From Pseudomonas fluorescens (lineage in GTDB: Bacteria > Pseudomonadota > Gammaproteobacteria > Pseudomonadales > Pseudomonadaceae): a stretch of 64,000 nt of DNA. Of this stretch, positions 38,806-46,848 are shown piece by piece. Position 1 is the stretch's first letter. Every line of letters begins with the position of its first letter. The notes under the pieces were generated by a model. It was not told the origin of the DNA and made no database searches. It was given only the letters and a program-made list of their open reading frames with translations. The stretch spans positions 124,001-188,000 of the forward strand of contig NZ_CABVIR010000010.1 of NCBI RefSeq assembly GCF_902498065.1, written 5' to 3'. The position numbers and the translations under genes are program-made.

Positions 38806-40245
38806 ATGACCAATCTCTTGCTCTACCAACGTATTGCTCAACAACTGGCCGAAGACATCCGCCGTGGTGTCTATCAACCGGGGGAGCGCGTGCCATCGGT
38901 GCGCAAGATGAGCTCGCAGCTCAATGTCAGCCATGCGACGGTGTTGCAGGCCTATGCCAATCTCGAAGATCAGGGGCTGATTCGCGCCCGGCCGCAGTCG
39001 GGTTACTACGTGCACCAGACGCCGGCCCTGACCGCGCCGACACCGGACATCGCCCGGGTCGAACGTCCCGGCCTCGTCACCCGCAGCAGCATCATTCAAC
39101 AAGTGTTGGTCGAATCCCGTCGCGAGGGCGTATTTCCTTTGGGCGCGGCGGTGCCGAGCGTTGATTATCTGCCGGTACGAGCGCTGCATCAGCAGTTGGC
39201 CAAAGTCACCCGATTCCATAGCCCACGGGCATTCAGCTACATGTTCAGCCCCGGTTTTGAACCGTTGCGGCGGCAAGTGGCGATTCGCATGCGCGATGCC
39301 GGCGTGGTGGTCGATCCGTCGGAAGTGGTGATCACTCACGGCTGCGTCGATGCCCTGCAGATGTCCCTGCGCGTGCTGACCCGGCCGGGCGACCTGATCG
39401 CCGCCGAGTCGCCGACCTATTACGGTTTGCTGCAACTGGCCGACCTGTTGGGCCTGAAAGTCATCGAAATCCCTAGTGATCCGGCGACCGGCATGAGCCT
39501 GGAAGCCCTGCAACTGGCGGCCAATCAATGGTCGATCAAAGCATTGGTGCTGACCACGCGCCTGAGCAATCCGCTGGGTGGCACCATGCCCGAAGAGCGG
39601 CAGAAACAACTGCTGCGACTGGCCTCGGATTTCGATATTCAGGTGGTCGAAGACGACATCTACGGCGAACTGATGTTCGAGCAGGGGCGCACCAAGGCAC
39701 TCAAGGCCTACGACCGGCTGGATCGGGTGATCTACTGCTCAAGCTTCTCCAAGACCCTGTCCCCGGGTGTGCGGATTGGCTGGATGATTGCCGGCAAGTA
39801 CCAGCAGGAAATCCAGCGCTTGCAGACCTTCAGCACGCATTCGGCTTGCAGCGTCACGCAGATGGGGATTGCGGCGTATCTCGAAAATGGCGGTTACGAC
39901 CGGCATTTGCGCTACATCCGTCAGGAATACCGCAAGAATCTCAGCGCTTTCCAGCTCGCGGTGCAGCAGTATTTTCCGGAAGGCACGCAGATGACCCGAC
40001 CGACCGGCGGCTTCATTCTGTGGGTGAGTCTGCCGGGGCGGGTCAACACACAAGAACTTCATGTGCGCGCGTTGCAGCAAGGCATCAGCATCGCACCGGG
40101 GTTGATTTTCAGTAACACCGAGCAGTTCAATCACTGCATTCGGCTCAACTGCGGTATTCCCTGGAATCGCGAAGCCGAGCGTGCGTTGATGACCCTGGGC
40201 ATGCTGGCTACCCAGCTTTGCCAGGAGATGACCGGCGGAATGTGA
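38806..40245 (+). CDS. MocR/PdxR-type regulator (GntR helix-turn-helix fused to aminotransferase fold)
   Basis: The 479-residue protein joins an N-terminal GntR winged helix (YQRIAQQLAEDIRRGVYQPGERVPSVRKMSSQLNVSHATVLQAYANLEDQGLI, residues ~5-65) to a fold-type I PLP domain, with the PLP Lys in SSFSKTLSPGVRIGW and Asp in VVEDDIYGEL. Such proteins sense PLP or an amino compound and control PLP, GABA or taurine genes. No divergent target gene is present: upstream is a terminator, downstream a secreted protein. Its target therefore lies elsewhere or is itself. Confidence 0.9.
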   Translation: MTNLLLYQRIAQQLAEDIRRGVYQPGERVPSVRKMSSQLNVSHATVLQAYANLEDQGLIRARPQSGYYVHQTPALTAPTPDIARVERPGLVTRSSIIQQVLVESRREGVFPLGAAVPSVDYLPVRALHQQLAKVTRFHSPRAFSYMFSPGFEPLRRQVAIRMRDAGVVVDPSEVVITHGCVDALQMSLRVLTRPGDLIAAESPTYYGLLQLADLLGLKVIEIPSDPATGMSLEALQLAANQWSIKALVLTTRLSNPLGGTMPEERQKQLLRLASDFDIQVVEDDIYGELMFEQGRTKALKAYDRLDRVIYCSSFSKTLSPGVRIGWMIAGKYQQEIQRLQTFSTHSACSVTQMGIAAYLENGGYDRHLRYIRQEYRKNLSAFQLAVQQYFPEGTQMTRPTGGFILWVSLPGRVNTQELHVRALQQGISIAPGLIFSNTEQFNHCIRLNCGIPWNREAERALMTLGMLATQLCQEMTGGM

Positions 40246-40342
40246 AAGGGCGGGCGGGTAATCCCTGCCCGAGCTTGTCATGTTGCGTCCAACAAGCGAG
40301 CATATGCCCTCTGCCGATAATGCCGTTATCCCCGTTGGGTCC

Positions 40343-40816
40343 ATGAAACCGATTTTTCCTGCCGCCTGGTTGTCGATCTGCCTGTTGATGACCTTCAATT
40401 CGGAAGGCGTCATGGCGGCATCCGCTCAGGAAAAACCGGCCGCCAGCGCGACGTCGAAAAAGCCGGCACCGGCAAAGAAAGCCACGCCGGTCAAAAAGAA
40501 AGCGGCTGCGCAGAAAAAACGTCCACCGATTGCCTCAAAAACCAAACCGGCCAGTGAAGTGGTGAAAACCAAACTGCCTTCGGCTGACCTGGATTTGAGC
40601 TTGCCTGAGGACATGGCCGAGGAGTTGAAGCCGATCGGTACAGTTCCGTTGCCCCGACACGACGCGGTGTTGCCAAAAATGTTTGGTGAGAAAGCCGGCA
40701 GCTCTCCGTTTCAACTCAACGGGCGACTGATCAGCAACGAAATGAAGCTGCAACTGCGTAACGAAGAGCGTCGGGACGTCGACGGCGCGGCGCTGGAATT
40801 CGAGTTCAAGCAGTAA
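40343..40816 (+). CDS. Exported Lys/Ala/Pro-rich hypothetical protein
   Basis: The 157-residue form starting at ATG 40343 has a signal peptide (MKPIFPAAWLSICLLMTFNSEGVMA) and then a Lys/Ala/Pro-rich repeat-like stretch (KPAPAKKATPVKKKAAAQKKRPP, in several short basic blocks), followed by a more ordered C-terminus. An ATG at 40280 in the same frame is possible. The basic blocks make IF-2-like database names likely, but nothing supports a translation role. It may bind an anionic envelope polymer (inference). Confidence 0.65.
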   Translation: MKPIFPAAWLSICLLMTFNSEGVMAASAQEKPAASATSKKPAPAKKATPVKKKAAAQKKRPPIASKTKPASEVVKTKLPSADLDLSLPEDMAEELKPIGTVPLPRHDAVLPKMFGEKAGSSPFQLNGRLISNEMKLQLRNEERRDVDGAALEFEFKQ

Positions 40817-40981
40817 ATCCTTTCTCGGCGTGACCCGCAGGCCAGACGCTTTGTCGGAGACTGGTCAGTCACGCTGGTTTGAGCGTAAAAACCCGGCAGC
40901 AGGTAATTTAAAACAACTGTTTTAGCGGTTACTCTGTGCCCCGTCCTTTAACACATCACCCGTCGCGAGGAGCTTTTCGTC

Positions 40982-41236
40982 ATGAAATGCCGTGAAGGTT
41001 GTGGCGCTTGTTGCATTGCCCCTTCCATCAGTTCACCGATTCCCGGCATGCCCAATGGCAAGGCCGCCGGAGAGCGCTGCGTCCAACTCTCTGCCGAAAA
41101 CTTGTGCAATATTTTCGGCAATCCGGAGCGTCCTGCCGTTTGTTCGGCGTTCGAGGCCGACGTTGAAGTCTGCGGCAGCAGCAGTGACGAGGCGATCAAA
41201 TTGCTGGGATGGTGGGAGCAAATGACGGCGGCGTGA
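40982..41236 (+). CDS. YkgJ-family cysteine-cluster protein
   Basis: This 84-residue protein has the zinc/iron-chelating cysteine set C3, C7, C10, C11 (CREGCGACC) and further cysteines at 33, 42, 54 and 64, typical of YkgJ-type proteins of unknown function. GAGGAG precedes the ATG. The next gene starts 41 bp on and may be co-transcribed. Confidence 0.88.
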   Translation: MKCREGCGACCIAPSISSPIPGMPNGKAAGERCVQLSAENLCNIFGNPERPAVCSAFEADVEVCGSSSDEAIKLLGWWEQMTAA

Positions 41237-41277
41237 TGTGTTCTACGAACGGAACTTCAACAATAAGGAATAAGACT

Positions 41278-41883
41278 ATGGGTTCGCTGCATCGAATGGC
41301 TGTGCTGTGTGGTTTGACGGTTTTGCTGGCGACTGCCGCCGCACAGGCCGAAGACTGGAAGGTGGCCAAGAATGAAGACGGCATCAAAGTGTCCTTGAGT
41401 GAAGTGGCCGGTTCTGACTACAAGGCTTATCAGGGCGTTACCTTGATGAAAACCACCATGGCCAAGTTGCGCGCACTCCAGGAAGACGTGGCAGGCGCCT
41501 GCTCGTGGATTCACGAATGCAAACTGCAGAAACTGCTCAAGCACGAAGGCGATCAGAGCTGGACCTACACCCAGTTCAATACCCCATGGCCGGTGACGGC
41601 GCGTGATTCGGTGTTGCACATCACGACCACCGAAGGCGCGGATGGCAGCCTGACCCGCAAACTTGAGGGTGTGCCGAAGTACATTCCTGAAGAAAAAGGT
41701 TTCGTGCGGGTTACCAAGGTCGAGGGGTTCTGGAAGTTGGTGCCCAAGGGTGACCAGGTCGAAGTGACTTATCAGGTTCACACTGAGCCGGGTGGGAGCA
41801 TTCCGTCGATGGTGGCCAACAAGTTTGTGGTTGATGCGCCGTTCAATACGTTGAAAGCCCTGAAAGAACGCGCCGAGAAGTAA
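41278..41883 (+). CDS. Exported START-domain protein
   Basis: The 201-residue protein has a signal peptide (MAVLCGLTVLLATAAAQA) and a START-like lipid-binding domain: DWKVAKNEDGIKVSLSEVAGSDYKAYQGVTLMKTTM, WTYTQFNTPWPVTARDSVLHI, VPKGDQVEVTYQVHTEPGGSIPSMVANKFVVDAPFNTL. START proteins carry lipids or other hydrophobic ligands; the ligand here is not known. ATG 41278 with AAGGAATAAGACT is preferred to a GTG at 41209 that lies inside the previous gene. Confidence 0.85.
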   Translation: MGSLHRMAVLCGLTVLLATAAAQAEDWKVAKNEDGIKVSLSEVAGSDYKAYQGVTLMKTTMAKLRALQEDVAGACSWIHECKLQKLLKHEGDQSWTYTQFNTPWPVTARDSVLHITTTEGADGSLTRKLEGVPKYIPEEKGFVRVTKVEGFWKLVPKGDQVEVTYQVHTEPGGSIPSMVANKFVVDAPFNTLKALKERAEK

Positions 41884-41901
41884 TTACGCCGTTCTTCTGA
41901 T

Positions 41902-41936
41902 AAAGCGCCCTGATTTGATCGGGGCGCTTTTTTTTG
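41902..41936 (+). terminator. Terminator after the START-domain gene
   Basis: AAAGCGCCC-TGATTTGATC-GGGGCGCTTTTTTTT: stem with one wobble pair and a long T run. Confidence 0.9.
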
Positions 41937-42279
41937 TGGGGCGGTTTGTTTGATTGATTATTGTACATACCCGTTTCTGCGGTAACGCAGGAACGGATTT
42001 GGCCACAGTTGAGAAAGAGCACAAGCCCCCTGACTGCATTTGGTACCAGGCGCGGAGGGACTTTATTGTGTTTCCGGATATGCGTTGCACAAAATTTTCA
42101 CAAAGCCTCCAAGACAATTCGCCCGCGCCAGCCGTGCAGATCAGTAATCAATGGCAATGCCGTGGTTGATCGTGCAACATTTGCGCACCGCGCGAACCCC
42201 GGGGCCGAGAACTGGCCGACAGAGGGCAGGGCGCAGCCGTAATTTTGAAACTTCAACTTCCAATGGGTCCTAAAACGAC
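41937..42279. other. 343-bp gap before the LtaS-type gene
   Basis: No gene is supported here. A hairpin, CCGTTTCTGCG-GTAA-CGCAGGAACGG (41968-41995), stands out. The rest is AT-rich compared with its flanks, which fits a promoter and long leader for the membrane sulfatase gene, but no clear -35/-10 pair was found. Confidence 0.4.
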
Positions 42280-44373
42280 ATGGCAATTCCGGACGCCCTG
42301 AGTCAGCAGCGAGCTTCTAGTCGCCTGCTGCAACCGACCGTCAAATCGCATCTGGCCTACACGCTGTTGTGTGCCCTGGTCATGATGGTCATGTTCAGCC
42401 TGCTGCGCGTTGCGTTGCTGGTCTACAACCGCGAGATGATCCTCGACACCCCGGCCTCGACCTTTCTCGAAGCGTTCGCCAACGGCTTGCGTTTCGACTT
42501 GCGCCTGGTGGTTTACCTCAGCATTCCGTTGCTGCTGGCGCTGTTCAGCGCTCGGGCCATGGCGGCCCGCGGGTTCTTCCGTTTCTGGCTGACCATCGCT
42601 TCGAGCATCGCGCTGTTTCTCGGCCTGATGGAAATGGACTTCTACCGTGAGTTCCACCAGCGCCTCAACGGCCTGGTCTTCCAATATGTAAAGGAAGACC
42701 CGAAAACCGTGATGAGCATGCTCTGGTATGGTTTTCCGGTGGTTCGCTACCTGCTGGCCTGGGCCGTGGGCACGTTGATCCTGACCCTGGCGTTCAAGGG
42801 TGCTGACCGCGCCACTCGTCCTCGCGGCCCGTTCAGCGGCGGCAGCATCGGCACGCGCCAGATCGCCCCGTGGTATGCGCGCATCATGGTGTTCGTGGTG
42901 TGCCTGATGGTCTGCGTGGTCGCGGCTCGTGGCACTCTGCGCCAAGGCCCGCCGCTGCGTTGGGGTGACGTCTACACCACCGACTCCAACTTCGCCAACC
43001 AGTTGGGCCTCAACGGTACCCTGTCGCTGGTTGCGGCAGCCAAGAGCCGGATGTCCGAGGAGCGCGACAACATCTGGAAGGCCACACTGGAGCAGCCGCT
43101 GGCCCAGCAGACTGTGCGTGACATGCTGCTGACGCCTAGCGACAAACTGGTTGATCCGGAAACGGCTGCTGTTCGCCGCAACTATACCCCGAATGCCGAC
43201 AAGACCCTGCCGATCAAGAACGTCGTCGTGATCCTGATGGAAAGCTTCGCCGGTCACTCGGTGGGCGCACTGGGGCGTCCGGGCAACGTCACGCCATACT
43301 TCGATAACCTGTCGAAAGAAGGCCTGTTGTTCGACCGCTTCTTCTCCAACGGCACGCACACCCATCAGGGTATGTTCGCCACCATGGCCTGCTTCCCGAA
43401 CCTGCCGGGTTTCGAATACCTGATGCAAACACCGGAAGGCAGCCACAAGCTGTCTGGCCTGCCGCAATTGCTCAGCGCCCGTGACTACGATGACGTGTAT
43501 GTCTACAACGGCGACTTCGCCTGGGACAACCAGTCGGGCTTCTTCAGCAACCAGGGCATGACCAACTTCATCGGACGTAACGACTTCGTTAACCCGGTGT
43601 TCTCCGATCCGACCTGGGGTGTGTCCGACCAGGACATGTTCAACCGTGGCCTGGAAGAGTTGAAGGCCCGCGACGGCAAGGACAAAAAGCCGTTCTATGC
43701 CTTGCTACAAACCTTGTCCAACCACACGCCATATGCCTTGCCGACACCATTGCCGGTCGAGCGCGTGACCGACCGCGGCAGCCTCAACGAACATTTGACT
43801 GCCATGCGTTACTCCGACTGGGCGCTTGGCCAGTTCTTCGAGAAGGCGCGCAAGGAGCCTTACTTCAAGGAAACCCTGTTCGTGATCGTCGGCGACCACG
43901 GTTTCGGCAATGAGCAGCAGATCACTGAAATGGACCTGGGCCGTTTCAACGTACCGATGTTGCTGATCGGGCCAGGCGTCCAGGACAAGTTCGGTCAGGT
44001 CGACCATACCGTGGGTACCCAGATCGACATCGTGCCGACCATCATGGGCCGTATCGGTGGCGACGTGATTCACCAGTGCTGGGGCCGTGACTTGCTGAAC
44101 CTGCCGGAAGGCGACAAGGGGTTCGGCGTGATCAAACCGTCGGGTAGCGATCAGACCGTAGCATTGCTGACCGCAGACCGCGTGTTGGTGCTGCCGAAAG
44201 AGATGCCGCCGAAGCTGTATCAATACGAACTCGGCGCCACTCCGAAAGGCGAATTGGTCCCGGCGTCCGCTGACGAAGCGGCTCTTAAACAGAAACTCGA
44301 GTCGTTCATCCAGACGGCGACCAAAAGCCTGATCGACAACACCGCCGGTGTCGTTGACGGCAAGCCGGACTGA
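42280..44373 (+). CDS. LtaS-family membrane sulfatase / phosphoglycerol transferase
   Basis: The 697-residue protein has about five N-terminal membrane segments (residues ~20-215) and an alkaline-phosphatase-fold catalytic domain facing the periplasm. Landmarks are VVVILMESFAGHS (metal Glu), FFSNGTHTHQGMFATMACFPNLPGF (Thr nucleophile region), DQDMFNRGLEELK and the metal-binding FVIVGDHGFGNEQQ. Gram-negative members move phosphoglycerol or phosphoethanolamine onto periplasmic glucans or lipids. The exact acceptor is not known. The ribosome site is weak. Confidence 0.88.
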   Translation: MAIPDALSQQRASSRLLQPTVKSHLAYTLLCALVMMVMFSLLRVALLVYNREMILDTPASTFLEAFANGLRFDLRLVVYLSIPLLLALFSARAMAARGFFRFWLTIASSIALFLGLMEMDFYREFHQRLNGLVFQYVKEDPKTVMSMLWYGFPVVRYLLAWAVGTLILTLAFKGADRATRPRGPFSGGSIGTRQIAPWYARIMVFVVCLMVCVVAARGTLRQGPPLRWGDVYTTDSNFANQLGLNGTLSLVAAAKSRMSEERDNIWKATLEQPLAQQTVRDMLLTPSDKLVDPETAAVRRNYTPNADKTLPIKNVVVILMESFAGHSVGALGRPGNVTPYFDNLSKEGLLFDRFFSNGTHTHQGMFATMACFPNLPGFEYLMQTPEGSHKLSGLPQLLSARDYDDVYVYNGDFAWDNQSGFFSNQGMTNFIGRNDFVNPVFSDPTWGVSDQDMFNRGLEELKARDGKDKKPFYALLQTLSNHTPYALPTPLPVERVTDRGSLNEHLTAMRYSDWALGQFFEKARKEPYFKETLFVIVGDHGFGNEQQITEMDLGRFNVPMLLIGPGVQDKFGQVDHTVGTQIDIVPTIMGRIGGDVIHQCWGRDLLNLPEGDKGFGVIKPSGSDQTVALLTADRVLVLPKEMPPKLYQYELGATPKGELVPASADEAALKQKLESFIQTATKSLIDNTAGVVDGKPD

Positions 44374-44386
44374 ACGTTGACGCAAT

Positions 44387-44420
44387 AAAAAAGAGGCCCT
44401 TCGAGGGCCTCTTTTTTTTG
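44387..44420. terminator. Bidirectional terminator
   Basis: AAAAAAGAGGCCC-TTCG-AGGGCCTCTTTTTTTT: a perfect stem with an A run before and T run after, so it can end both the LtaS-type gene and the minus-strand DUF3309 gene. Confidence 0.95.
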
Positions 44421-44432
44421 CCTGTCAGCGCG

Positions 44433-44585
44433 TTATATCTTGCCGAGTAACAGCAGAATCAACAGCACCACCAACACCACACCGATGATACCCGACGGGC
44501 CATAACCCCAACTTCTGGAGTGAGGGAAGACCGGCAGACCACCTACCAGCAGGAGGATCAAAATAATGATTAGAATTGTGCCCAT
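44433..44585 (-). CDS. DUF3309 small membrane protein
   Basis: The 50-residue protein reads MGTILIIILILLLVGGLPVF..., a Ser/Trp/Gly-rich turn (HSRSWGYGPSG), then IIGVVLVVLLILLLLGKI. Two hydrophobic segments joined by the SWGYGPSG turn are the hallmark of DUF3309 proteins (function unknown, often stress related). AAGGAA lies 6 bp before the ATG. The shared bidirectional terminator lies 12 bp after the stop. Confidence 0.92.
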   Translation of the reverse strand: MGTILIIILILLLVGGLPVFPHSRSWGYGPSGIIGVVLVVLLILLLLGKI

Positions 44586-44870
44586 GTCTATTTCCTTGTT
44601 GGAAGTGTTCTGAAGTTTTCGGGTGATTAATTGTCAGCTGGACTGCAATAAACCCGAGCTGCTTACAAAATCCGACTGTTGCACATGAAAGAAAATTCCA
44701 AGTTTTTTTAATGTTTTTCGAAGAAAGGCTTATTTCGTTTTCAGGGGGCTAGTGGGTTCGGGCGCGCTCGCGGTTTGCTCGCGCCATTCAGCAATCTGAT
44801 GGAGCGTGGGTCGGGCAAGGTCCTTCGCTACACTCGACGCATCTTCCCCGGAACAACAAGGCTGTTTGCT

Positions 44871-45686
44871 ATGCAAAATCGCATGATGATCACTGGCGCG
44901 GGCTCGGGCCTGGGTCGCGAAATCGCGCTGCGCTGGGCGCGTGAAGGCTGGCAACTGGCTTTGTCGGATGTCAGCGAACCCGGTCTGCAGGAAACCCTGA
45001 AACGGGTTCGCGAAGCCGGCGGCGATGGCTTTGTCCAGCGTTGCGATGTGCGCGATTACAGTCAGCTGACCGCGTTCGCCCAGGCCTGTGAAGTCAAACT
45101 CGGCGGCATCGATGTCATCGTCAACAACGCCGGTGTCGCCTCGGGCGGGTTCTTCAGCGAACTGTCCCTGGAAGACTGGGACTGGCAGATTGCGATCAAC
45201 CTGATGGGCGTGGTCAAGGGGTGCAAGGCGTTCTTGCCGCTGCTGGAAAAAAGCAAAGGCAAGATCATCAACATCGCGTCGATGGCGGCCCTGATGCAAG
45301 GCCCGGCCATGAGCAACTACAACGTGGCCAAGGCGGGTGTGGTGGCGTTGTCCGAAAGCCTGCTGATCGAACTGGCGCACCAGGAAGTCGGTGTACATGT
45401 GGTGTGCCCGTCGTTCTTTCAGACCAACTTGCTGGATTCTTTCCGTGGGCCGACGCCCGCCATGAAAGCACAGGTCGGCAAGTTGCTGGAAAGTTCGCCG
45501 ATTAGTGCAGCGGACATTGCCGACTACATCTATCAGCACGTCGCCGCCGGCGAATTCATGATCCTGCCCCACGAACAGGGCCGTATGGCCTGGGCGCTCA
45601 AGCAGAAGAACCCGCAACTGCTCTATAACGAAATGACGGTCATGGCCGATAAAATGCGCGCCAAGGCCAAACAAACCGCAGGCTGA
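44871..45686 (+). CDS. SDR-family oxidoreductase
   Basis: The 271-residue classical short-chain dehydrogenase has the cofactor loop TGAGSGLGRE, NNAG, the catalytic Ser (NIASMAALMQ) and YNVAK. Asp in LSDVSE suggests NAD(H). The C-terminal part (YIYQHVAAGEFMILPHEQGRMAWALKQK) is typical of SDRs annotated as acting on lipids or sterols; the substrate is not known. ATG 44871 has AAGG 10 bp before it; the frame is open earlier without a site. Confidence 0.85.
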   Translation: MQNRMMITGAGSGLGREIALRWAREGWQLALSDVSEPGLQETLKRVREAGGDGFVQRCDVRDYSQLTAFAQACEVKLGGIDVIVNNAGVASGGFFSELSLEDWDWQIAINLMGVVKGCKAFLPLLEKSKGKIINIASMAALMQGPAMSNYNVAKAGVVALSESLLIELAHQEVGVHVVCPSFFQTNLLDSFRGPTPAMKAQVGKLLESSPISAADIADYIYQHVAAGEFMILPHEQGRMAWALKQKNPQLLYNEMTVMADKMRAKAKQTAG

Positions 45687-45750
45687 ACTTGCCCGCGCAC
45701 AACGTCGTCGTTAGGGTGGCCGCAACCGGTCAGCCTAACGAGACGCTCGC

Positions 45751-46083
45751 ATGCTCAATTACCTGTGGTTTTTTCTTGCCGCGCTGTTTGAAATCGCCGG
45801 CTGCTTCGCCTTCTGGATGTGGCTGCGCCAAGGCAAAAGCGTCTGGTGGGTGATGCCGGCGCTGCTCAGCCTGACCTTGTTCGCGCTGCTGCTGACGCGT
45901 GTCGAGGCGAGCTACGCAGGGCGTGCCTACGCCGCCTACGGTGGCATCTACATCATTGCGTCGATTGGCTGGCTGGCGGTGGTCGAACGGATTCGTCCGC
46001 TCGGCTCGGACTGGATCGGCGTGGCGTTGTGTGTAATCGGCGCGAGCATCATCCTGTTCGGTCCGCGTTTCTCTGCTGCCTGA
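45751..46083 (+). CDS. YnfA-family (UPF0060) membrane protein
   Basis: The 110-residue protein has four hydrophobic helices and the family motifs FEIAGCFAFWMWLRQGKSVWW (with the conserved Glu in helix 1) and RAYAAYGGIYIIASIGWLAVVERIRP. YnfA proteins resemble small multidrug transporters. Length equals that of the E. coli protein (108). Confidence 0.92.
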   Translation: MLNYLWFFLAALFEIAGCFAFWMWLRQGKSVWWVMPALLSLTLFALLLTRVEASYAGRAYAAYGGIYIIASIGWLAVVERIRPLGSDWIGVALCVIGASIILFGPRFSAA

Positions 46084-46225
46084 CGCAAAGTCACATTTTG
46101 TAAGACGTTTCCTTAAGAGGTGTTCGTCTTGCGCTGTAGGGCGGGACTGTTTTGCGTTCGTTGCATTGAAGGCCCGCCGCACGCCGGGCATCTTCTGGGT
46201 TCGATAACCCTGAAGGACGAATGCC

Positions 46226-46411
46226 ATGCTTGTACTCAGCCGCGTTGTGGGCGAAATGATTTCCATCGGTGACGACATTTCGGTGCGTATTGTCGGCGTC
46301 AACGGCAACACGGTGCGCTTTGGCATCGAAGCGCCGCAGAGCGTCAATGTGCACCGTGCCGAAGTCTACAAGCGCATCCAGGTCAAACTGGCAAAAACCA
46401 AAGGGCGATGA
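46226..46411 (+). CDS. CsrA/Rsm-family RNA-binding regulator, divergent paralogue
   Basis: The 61-residue protein is a CsrA-type translational regulator that binds GGA motifs in mRNA leaders. RNA-contact residues are kept: Leu4 and Arg6 in MLVLSRVVGE, and VHRAEVYKRI near residues 42-51. It differs from standard RsmA/RsmE (LSRVVGEMISIGDDISVRIVG) and has a basic tail (KLAKTKGR), so it is probably a third Rsm paralogue (RsmI-like or another). GAAGGA lies upstream, and that leader itself contains GGA, a possible autoregulatory site. Confidence 0.88.
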   Translation: MLVLSRVVGEMISIGDDISVRIVGVNGNTVRFGIEAPQSVNVHRAEVYKRIQVKLAKTKGR

Positions 46412-46416
46412 AAACG

Positions 46417-46644
46417 TCAGTCGAACAGATGCTTGGGCACGTCGTGCTTGAGCATCAACTGGCATTGCTCGCTTTCCGGGTCGAAGACAATCAGCGCCTG
46501 ACCTTTGGTCAAGGCCTGCCGAACACGCAATACGCGGGTTTCCAGCGGCGTGTCATCGCCGTTGTCGGTGCCGTCACGGGTCACGAAATCCTCGATCAGG
46601 CGGGTCAGGGTGTCGACTTCAAGTTGGTCGTGGGGAATCAGCAT
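46417..46644 (-). CDS. UPF0270 (YheU-family) protein
   Basis: The 75-residue protein begins MLIPHDQLEVDTLTRLIEDFVTRDGTD and continues LETRVLRVRQALTKGQALIVFDPESEQCQLM, the full pattern of YheU proteins (function unknown). ATG at 46644 has GAGG five bases upstream; the longer open frame is not needed. It ends 5 bp from the csrA-type stop, so the two genes converge without a terminator. Confidence 0.9.
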   Translation of the reverse strand: MLIPHDQLEVDTLTRLIEDFVTRDGTDNGDDTPLETRVLRVRQALTKGQALIVFDPESEQCQLMLKHDVPKHLFD

Positions 46645-46726
46645 AGGCACCTCGGCTAAACAATGGCGCGATGCTACGGCGAATGATGGGTGGCGGCTAG
46701 TCTGGACTCGATGCGATGCCTGGGAG

Positions 46727-46825
46727 ATCGCCATCGCTGGCAAGCCAGCTCCCACAAGGGTTGTGTCGTACATAATTTTGCATACGACACAAACCCTGTA
46801 GAGCTGGCTTGCCAGCGATAGCGAT
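46727..46825. repeat. REP pair extended to a 99-bp hairpin
   Basis: The usual REP arms (atcgctggcaagccagctcc...) are here continued inward by AGGGTTGTGTCGTA and its complement TACGACACAAACCCT, leaving a 12-base loop. The extra 15-bp arms are not part of the standard unit. Confidence 0.9.
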
Positions 46826-46848
46826 CACTCAGTCAACCCAAAACCTGA

